From NCBI GenBank assembly GCA_945905295.1, contig CAMDPX010000051.1:1-36639 (forward strand): 36,639 nt of DNA, in the 5' to 3' direction. This DNA comes from Planctomyces sp. SH-PL62. GTDB lineage: Bacteria; Planctomycetota; Planctomycetia; Planctomycetales; Planctomycetaceae. Below the pieces are notes generated by a model. That model saw only the letters and a program-made list of their open reading frames with translations. It made no database searches and was not told the DNA's origin. Shown in pieces: positions 31,443-36,639 of this stretch (position 1 is its first letter; every line of letters starts with the position of its first letter). A program made the position numbers and the translations under genes.

Positions 31443-33869
31443 CTAATGCTGGAACAAGAACTCCTTCGAGTTCAGGATCGCCCACCCCACGTCTTCCAAA
31501 GCCAAGCGGCGGTCCGCTTGAGCGGCGATGTGTTTCTTCGCGGCGTCGAGTTCCGCATGCGTCGGTTTGCGCGACAGCGCGGCGAGATACAGCGTGGTGA
31601 TGACCTCGTCATCCGGCTTGTTCTCTTTCGCGAAGACCGCGATGCGGCCGGTGTCCGCTCGGAGTTTTCCGTGGACCGTCGGGCCGTTGATCATTTGCAG
31701 AGCTTGCGACAGGTTCGACTCGTTCGAGCGTTCGCATTGGCAGGCCATCTCGCGCTGCGGCTGGCCGAAGATTTTCAGGAAGTAGTGGTCAGTCGGAGGA
31801 TCGGCCAGCGAGACGGCTCGCGTGCCAGGAGGCAAACCGGCGAACGTTTCGGGAACGCTCGTCACTTGGCAGATCGCGTCGAGCAGTTGCTCGGCGGAGA
31901 GCAGTCGCGTGTTCGAGTGCGAGCTGTAAATCTCGTCGTCCTTGTTGAAATTGTTCTTGCGGCTGCTGAGCTGATACGTGCGGCTCTTGAGAATCGTCTT
32001 CACGACGAACTTCGTGCTGAAGTTGTTCTTCACGAACTGCGCGGCGAGTTCATCCAACAGCTTGGCATTCGATGGCGGGTTCGAGTCACGGAAGTCATCA
32101 ACTGGCTCAACAATGCCGCGGCCGAGCAGATGACCCCAGATGCGGTTCACGGCTGCACGGGCGAAGAACGGGTTGTCGCCAGAGGTCAGCCACCCCGCAA
32201 AGACCTCGCGGCGGTCCTGTCCAACGGCGTCATCGACGTCACCCTTGAGCAGCAGATGCACTTTCATTTGCTTGCCGGTGCGCGGCTGAGTGATTTCACC
32301 GGTCGGCATCGGGTAGATGATCTCTTCATCGGCGGTGTCACCCTTCTGGCGAGCGATTCGTGTAAAGGCGGCAGCGATGCCGTAGTAGTTGTCTTGCGAC
32401 CAACGCTCGAACGGATGGTTGTGGCACTTCGCGCATTGAATGCGGATGCCGAGGAAGAGCTGGGCGGTCGTCTCGACGGCGTCGTTCGGATCGCGGCTGG
32501 CTCGCCAATAGTTCGCGGCCGGGTTCTCGAAGACGCTGCCGCTGGCGGTCAGCAATTCACGAGCGAACTGATTGAACGGCTTATCGGTGCGGATCGAATC
32601 GTAGACCCAGCGGCGGAACTTGTGCGTGCCGATGGCCGTGACCTTCTTGCTGTTTGATCGAAGGATGTCGGTCCACTTCAACGTCCAGAAATCGGCGAAG
32701 TCGTCGCTCTCAACGAGCGTCTCGATCAGTTGTGCTCGCTTGTCGGGAGCGGCATTGGCGAGGTACGCGGTTGATTCCTCGATGGTCGGCAATCGGCCGG
32801 TGACGTCGAGGTAAACGCGACGGAGGAATTCTTCGTCCGAGCAGAGATCGGACGGCAGAATCTGAAGCTGCTGCAACTTCTCAAAGACGAGGTTATCGAC
32901 AAAATTGTTCGGCTGCGGATTGCTCCAAGCAAAGCCCGGGACGTCTTCCAGGAAGGTGACGAAGCCGGTCGTCATCTTGTCGAGGATACGAGCAAGGATC
33001 GCGGTTTCGCCGCGGCCCGACTTGGATACGAGGCCGGTTTCCGAAACGCTACCGACTTGTTCGTTTGATGAACTGAAAACGGTCAACGGCGTAACATCGC
33101 GCACGCTGCCGTCGGTGTAGGTGCCCATCACGACCAACTGTTGCTGATTACCGGCTGGCTTGAAGACGCGCTTGTTCGGGAAGACTTCGATCTTCACGAG
33201 GTCCGGCACGGTCTCGGCGTCCATTCGCAGGCCCTCGCCAATCCAGCCGTGAAACACTCGATGGACGGGATCGCCCTTCTTAATTCGCCGACCGCCGCCG
33301 TGAGCGACTTCCATCAGCGGCTTCTTGATGAGCAAGCTCTCGTCCGGTTGTACCGGATTGATGCGGCGCTGCATGAACTCGGATCGCAGAGTTAGCGTAT
33401 CGACGGTGGGGTCGAAGGCTCGCAGGGACAAGCGGAAGCCTCCCTTGCCGGAAGGAGATCCGTGACAAGCTCCCATGTTGCAGCCGGCCTTGGTCAGCGC
33501 GGCGAGCATCTCGTTCTTGAAGCTGACGGGCGAGGGCATCGCCATCTCTTTGACGGTGACGTCCGCCGTGGCCTTAAGCGCACCCAGCGTCGCCGTGATT
33601 TGAGCGGTTCCATCCGCGACCGGTTTGGCCAACGTCCCTTCGATCTTCACGACCGCCGGATTCGACGAGGTGTATTGCAAACCCAAGTTCGTCAGGTCGC
33701 GGATGTCATCCGCGCTGAACGTGCCGCTGACGATCAACTGCTGCTGAGCGCGAACGCCTCGCAGTTCAAACTTGCCCGGATCGAGCGAGATCGCCCCCGG
33801 ATCGGCGGCGGTCGCCAATGTAGAGATGGCAGTGACGAGGAGTGCCAACAGGATTTGAGGCGTCTTCAT
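31443..33869 (-). CDS. Big2-like / DUF1549 / DUF1553 exported cytochrome-like protein
   Basis: The product is about 808 aa. The signal peptide (ILLALLVTAISTLATAA) is followed by Ig-like strands. A cysteine motif CNMGACH (about 130-137) follows, in the place where related proteins carry cytochrome-type motifs. A second Ig-like stretch precedes DUF1549 (VYLDVTGRLPTIEE; CAKCHNHPFERW, a CxxCH site) and DUF1553 (AAVNRIWGHLLGRGIVEPVDDFRDSN). Such proteins are highly characteristic of Planctomycetota and occur beside sulfatase, PPC and DUF1501 genes. The ATG at 33869 (MKTPQILL) gives the best signal peptide. The PPC gene lies upstream with a hairpin between. Confidence 0.93.
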   Translation of the reverse strand: MKTPQILLALLVTAISTLATAADPGAISLDPGKFELRGVRAQQQLIVSGTFSADDIRDLTNLGLQYTSSNPAVVKIEGTLAKPVADGTAQITATLGALKATADVTVKEMAMPSPVSFKNEMLAALTKAGCNMGACHGSPSGKGGFRLSLRAFDPTVDTLTLRSEFMQRRINPVQPDESLLIKKPLMEVAHGGGRRIKKGDPVHRVFHGWIGEGLRMDAETVPDLVKIEVFPNKRVFKPAGNQQQLVVMGTYTDGSVRDVTPLTVFSSSNEQVGSVSETGLVSKSGRGETAILARILDKMTTGFVTFLEDVPGFAWSNPQPNNFVDNLVFEKLQQLQILPSDLCSDEEFLRRVYLDVTGRLPTIEESTAYLANAAPDKRAQLIETLVESDDFADFWTLKWTDILRSNSKKVTAIGTHKFRRWVYDSIRTDKPFNQFARELLTASGSVFENPAANYWRASRDPNDAVETTAQLFLGIRIQCAKCHNHPFERWSQDNYYGIAAAFTRIARQKGDTADEEIIYPMPTGEITQPRTGKQMKVHLLLKGDVDDAVGQDRREVFAGWLTSGDNPFFARAAVNRIWGHLLGRGIVEPVDDFRDSNPPSNAKLLDELAAQFVKNNFSTKFVVKTILKSRTYQLSSRKNNFNKDDEIYSSHSNTRLLSAEQLLDAICQVTSVPETFAGLPPGTRAVSLADPPTDHYFLKIFGQPQREMACQCERSNESNLSQALQMINGPTVHGKLRADTGRIAVFAKENKPDDEVITTLYLAALSRKPTHAELDAAKKHIAAQADRRLALEDVGWAILNSKEFLFQH

Positions 33870-33900
33870 GTCATGGTCCTCAGTTGTTTGAGCCTTCATC

Positions 33901-33966
33901 TTTTACCCCCAATCTATAACCCACCGGTCTTGAGAAGGCAGATTCGGTTATAGATTTGGGGTAAAA
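33901..33966. repeat. Inverted repeat with 20 of 21 matching bp between the PPC and DUF1549 genes
   Basis: Arms 33901-33921 and 33946-33966 (TTTTACCCC, ATCTATAACC) are separated by 24 nt. It is lower in GC than its surroundings and could act as a transcription attenuator after the PPC gene, or be another dispersed palindrome. It is not related to the GTAG families by sequence. Confidence 0.85.
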
Positions 33967-33978
33967 AATGAGGCAGGA

Positions 33979-36288
33979 TTATTCGACGGTCAGTGCGATG
34001 TTCGGTGAAGTGCCAGTCAGTTTGGCGGCACCGTTCATCGCGTCTCCTTTGACGTTGATTGTGTTGACCGCTCCTTGAGCGGCATCGGCGGCGACGGTCA
34101 GGACGATTTCGGCTTCGGCGGCTCCTTCGGCGACAGTCGCGGGGGCGACGGTGACACCTTTCGGGAGGTTTTGCAATGTGAGCGTGATCGGACCTTTGAA
34201 CGCCGGGTTGCGATCAATCGTGACTTTGCCCTTGAGCGTGCCGCCGCGAGCGACCTTCTCGGCATCGAGTTTCACAGCGACTTCAAACGCCGATCGCAGA
34301 CGCAAAGTGATGCCGGGGGTCGGTTGCGTCGTGTTGACGTTGTTCTGATTGATCGCGCCGGTGAGCACCACGGTGAACTCGCCGAGTGGGGCTTGAGCGT
34401 TCGCGGTGAAGACGACGTCGATTTCGTTCGTTCCCTTCGCGATCGGCTTCACAGCGGCGGTGATGCCAGCGGGCAGGCCGGCCGGAGCAACGGGGGTGAC
34501 GGCAATCGTGACCGCTTCATCGAACTTCTCTTGGCGAGCGACTTTGATCTTCACGGTCGCGGTCAGGTCTTTGCCAAAGACGAGTTCAGCAGGCTCGACC
34601 GTCAGACTGATCGGCATCTTTGGGGAGACACCGACGGCAAACGAGCTGGTCAGGTTTTGCGGAGGCCACGGCAAACCCGCGAACAAAGTCGTCAACGCCG
34701 GCGACACGGAAGCCACCGATGTTACTTGGGCCTCACCGATCTTGGCGGTGCCGACGATCTTGGCGAGCGTGATCTTGCCAGCGGCCGCTTCAGGCGTGGA
34801 TCGCAACGTCAGAACGGCGCTGTCACGACCGGGACCTATGAACGTTGGGCTGCTGGTGACTCCGGCCGGCAAGTCGATCGCGGAGACGTTGATCGTCCCC
34901 GCATAACCTTTTCGCACCGACGTGACGGTGATCAGCGACGTGCCACCGGCAACGACGTTGAGCGTGTCAGCCGAAGCGGACAGCGTGAATCCTGTTTGAA
35001 CCGGCGTCGCCACGATGCGGTAGGCATATTGGGTTCCACCTTGGCGATGCAGATCTTGCACGGCGAGCGTGTAATCGCCGTCGTCAGGGAACGTGAAATC
35101 AAACGTCGGATCAATCGCGCCGAAGTCTTCCTTCGCGATGAGTTGTCCGCCAGCCGCATTCAGCACTCGCATCATCAGCGAGGCGGGCGAACCTTGTCGG
35201 CGCGTGATGCCGGTGAAGGTCATCGCCTGGCCCTTCTTCGCCGCGAAGACGAAGTGGTCGATATCGCCGACCTTGTCAAACCGGCCGTTAATCCCTTGAG
35301 CGAGATCGACTCGGTTCGGAGCTTTCGGATCATCGTTCGGTTCGGTTTCGAGGAACTCGTCACGCGAGCTCACTCCGATTTGCGCGAACGCACTGCTGGC
35401 TCCGTTGGCTCGCTTGGCTCCGACGGACGCCCACTCGAACGCGGCATCAGCGGGGAAGTTCACTGCGACCGGCGGGACGCCTTCGAGGTTGAGCCCCGCG
35501 AAGTTCACGTTGGCAGGAGCCCCCTTCTTGACGGCCAGCGGATACGGCACCGTGACGCAGGGGTAGTCGCCAATTCGCAGGCGGAAGAAGTGGTTGGCGC
35601 TCCCTTGAAAGCGGATGTCGCGGACTTCGAGCATGTACTCGCCCGCGTCTTTGAACGTGTAGCACAACCGACTGTCGGATCGCAGACCCGGAACGTCGTC
35701 GCTGTAAGCCAGCTCGCGCCCCTTCGCGTCGAGCAATCGAATCATCGGATCGAGCGTCGATCCAATGCGCCGTGCGAGCAGATCGAAAGTCACGACTTGC
35801 CCCGCCGTGACGGTGAACTTGAAGTAGTGCTGACTCAAATTGCTGACTTGGCCATCGACGGCTGTCGGCAGCGTCAATGCTTGAGCCCCGGTCGGAATGC
35901 TGTTGCCAGCCGCTTGAGCGACGGAAGGCAGGTCATCAACCACGACGAGCCTGATCGGGGACGTTCCGTTAGCAGTGGCGACTCGGACCCCGTAGATGCC
36001 AACCGGCACATCGCTGGGGACGGTCACGGAATAAACACACTCGGCAGCGTTCATGCCGTTCATCGGCACGTCCGGTTTCAGAACGGCCTGAGCGGGGAAG
36101 CTGGTCCACAACTGCGTCGGCCCGACGAGCGCGCCGCCCTGTATTTTCAGGTCGTTCGGCTGGCCGGGCTTCACAGCCAGTGGCGTCGTGAAGGTGATCG
36201 CTGGGGCCTGCGCCGAAACCTGACTCGCAACCGCGAGCAGGGCAACACTGGCCAGGAAGTAGGGGACAGAGTGACTACGTTTCAACAT
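33979..36288 (-). CDS. Exported protein with PPC (pre-peptidase C-terminal) domains
   Basis: The product is about 769 aa from the ATG at 36288, preceded by GAGGTG; GTG at 36297 is an alternative. It has a signal peptide (FLASVALLAVASQVSA), an Ig-like start and a PPC unit (about 145-235) with SNLSQHYFKFTVTAGQVVTF and YMLEVRDIRFQGSANHFFRL. A second PPC unit (about 310-420) has EPNDDPKAPNRVDL, DIDHFVFAAKKGQ and YTLAVQDLHRQGG. Several Ig/Big-like domains follow to the end, with no enzyme domain visible. It typically pairs with a DUF1549 protein, as here, and is probably exported. Confidence 0.9.
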   Translation of the reverse strand: MLKRSHSVPYFLASVALLAVASQVSAQAPAITFTTPLAVKPGQPNDLKIQGGALVGPTQLWTSFPAQAVLKPDVPMNGMNAAECVYSVTVPSDVPVGIYGVRVATANGTSPIRLVVVDDLPSVAQAAGNSIPTGAQALTLPTAVDGQVSNLSQHYFKFTVTAGQVVTFDLLARRIGSTLDPMIRLLDAKGRELAYSDDVPGLRSDSRLCYTFKDAGEYMLEVRDIRFQGSANHFFRLRIGDYPCVTVPYPLAVKKGAPANVNFAGLNLEGVPPVAVNFPADAAFEWASVGAKRANGASSAFAQIGVSSRDEFLETEPNDDPKAPNRVDLAQGINGRFDKVGDIDHFVFAAKKGQAMTFTGITRRQGSPASLMMRVLNAAGGQLIAKEDFGAIDPTFDFTFPDDGDYTLAVQDLHRQGGTQYAYRIVATPVQTGFTLSASADTLNVVAGGTSLITVTSVRKGYAGTINVSAIDLPAGVTSSPTFIGPGRDSAVLTLRSTPEAAAGKITLAKIVGTAKIGEAQVTSVASVSPALTTLFAGLPWPPQNLTSSFAVGVSPKMPISLTVEPAELVFGKDLTATVKIKVARQEKFDEAVTIAVTPVAPAGLPAGITAAVKPIAKGTNEIDVVFTANAQAPLGEFTVVLTGAINQNNVNTTQPTPGITLRLRSAFEVAVKLDAEKVARGGTLKGKVTIDRNPAFKGPITLTLQNLPKGVTVAPATVAEGAAEAEIVLTVAADAAQGAVNTINVKGDAMNGAAKLTGTSPNIALTVE

Positions 36289-36491
36289 GCACCTCACGCC
36301 TGGGGAAGGTAGGAGTCTCTGGCGTCACATCCTGTCACGTCAGCGACCAATGGCGAGGGAGGACTCGTTCCGGTCGTATGGGAAGGCTTTGATGGCTGGC
36401 CAATATAGAAGTGGCCTCCCCATTGGTCAAAGCGAAAGGGGGACGACTTCCCGGACGTCGCCAGATTGTTCCGGTCGTGCGGGCGCGATAC
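36289..36491. promoter_or_regulatory. Non-coding region upstream of the PPC gene
   Basis: No gene is supported in these 203 bp. An inverted repeat pairs 36348-36365 with 36410-36427 (GACCAATG with CATTGGTC). TTCCGGTCGT occurs twice in direct orientation (near 36368 and 36470), and the related CCGGTCGT string is also in the terminal repeat. A promoter for the PPC/DUF1549 genes is expected here, but no convincing -35/-10 pair was found. Confidence 0.35.
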
Positions 36492-36639
36492 CTAACGAGG
36501 CTTCGCCTCAGACCGACGAGGTATATTGAAGGCTCCGGTCGTGCCTAGACGGGGTATGCTGAGCATCCCCAATTTGACCGCTCGAAGCGGTAGTTGTCCC
36601 TTTCGGGACGATGACGACCGGAGCCGATGATGAGTTTAC
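36492..36639 (-). repeat. Right copy of perfect 148-bp terminal inverted repeat
   Basis: This is the exact reverse complement of 1-148. On the minus strand it has the same three-hairpin cloverleaf and GAAA loop, so in transcription direction it is upstream of the PPC gene, about 200 bp from its start. The boundary with unique sequence at 36491/36492 corresponds to CTAACGAGG. The outer boundary cannot be seen because the window ends inside or at the repeat. Confidence 0.95.

Noticed and set aside
34075-36312. Long plus-strand ORF antisense to the PPC gene
   Set aside because: It is a shadow frame: the minus strand has a signal peptide and PPC/Ig domains, while this frame is Arg/Asp-rich without recognisable domains. 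The same applies to long plus-strand frames at 5557-6420, 6665-7513, 8272-9495, 10589-11944, 12031-13449, 16498-17496, 18132-19568 and 31446-32657.

Overview
The window is a GC-rich bacterial chromosome segment, most likely from the Planctomycetota. This rests on the gene families: DUF1549/DUF1553 cytochrome-like proteins next to a PPC-domain protein, DUF4159, DUF4175, DUF4350, DUF4129, two MoxR/DUF58 pairs and Uma2. Clear Shine-Dalgarno sites are scarce and stop/start overlaps are frequent. No rRNA, tRNA, CRISPR array, phage structural gene or transposase was seen. Almost every gene is on the minus strand; the only supported plus-strand candidate is a small secreted-protein ORF at 21704-21940.

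Layout in transcription order (right to left). 36.3-31.4 kb: a PPC-domain exported protein and a Big2/DUF1549/DUF1553 protein. 31.4-29.9 kb: a Uma2 protein, a membrane-anchored ComEA-like helix-hairpin-helix protein and a coupled 48-aa ORF. 29.7-16.1 kb: module A, with DUF4129, DUF4350, MoxR, DUF58, two membrane proteins, a 1262-aa DUF4175-type protein and a secreted beta-propeller-like protein. 16.0-9.5 kb: a small secreted protein, a MazE/MazF-like pair, a PA14/PKD/TPR exported protein, a beta-helix protein, and a DUF5678/retropepsin pair. 9.4-0.1 kb: module B, with a double DUF4159 protein, MoxR, DUF58, a JAMM isopeptidase, an 82-aa protein, a BatA-like VWA membrane protein and a VWA/glutamine-amidotransferase-like membrane protein. 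Modules A and B look like two MoxR-VWA chaperone/envelope systems in one co-directional array. The JAMM isopeptidase and its small partner, joined to module B by ATGA overlaps, are the most unusual protein content.

The most striking feature is DNA-level. At least 18 palindromic elements from about ten families punctuate the window, between genes and inside open reading frames. Several are inverted pairs of ~25-bp hairpin units with GTAG at the outer foot, the architecture of REP/BIME elements mobilised by RAYT transposases elsewhere. Families recur at separate loci, and the same element is translated in different frames in different proteins. They supply in-frame linkers, signal-peptide n-regions, start codons and stop codons. 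One single-arm copy at the second MoxR-DUF58 junction sits between two copies of a 34-bp duplication that repeats the stop/start overlap.

The window is bounded by a perfect 148-bp inverted repeat (1-148 and 36492-36639) that can fold into a three-hairpin cloverleaf plus one extra hairpin. It may be a dispersed structured repeat at which an assembly contig broke, or the ends of a real element; the sequence alone cannot decide.
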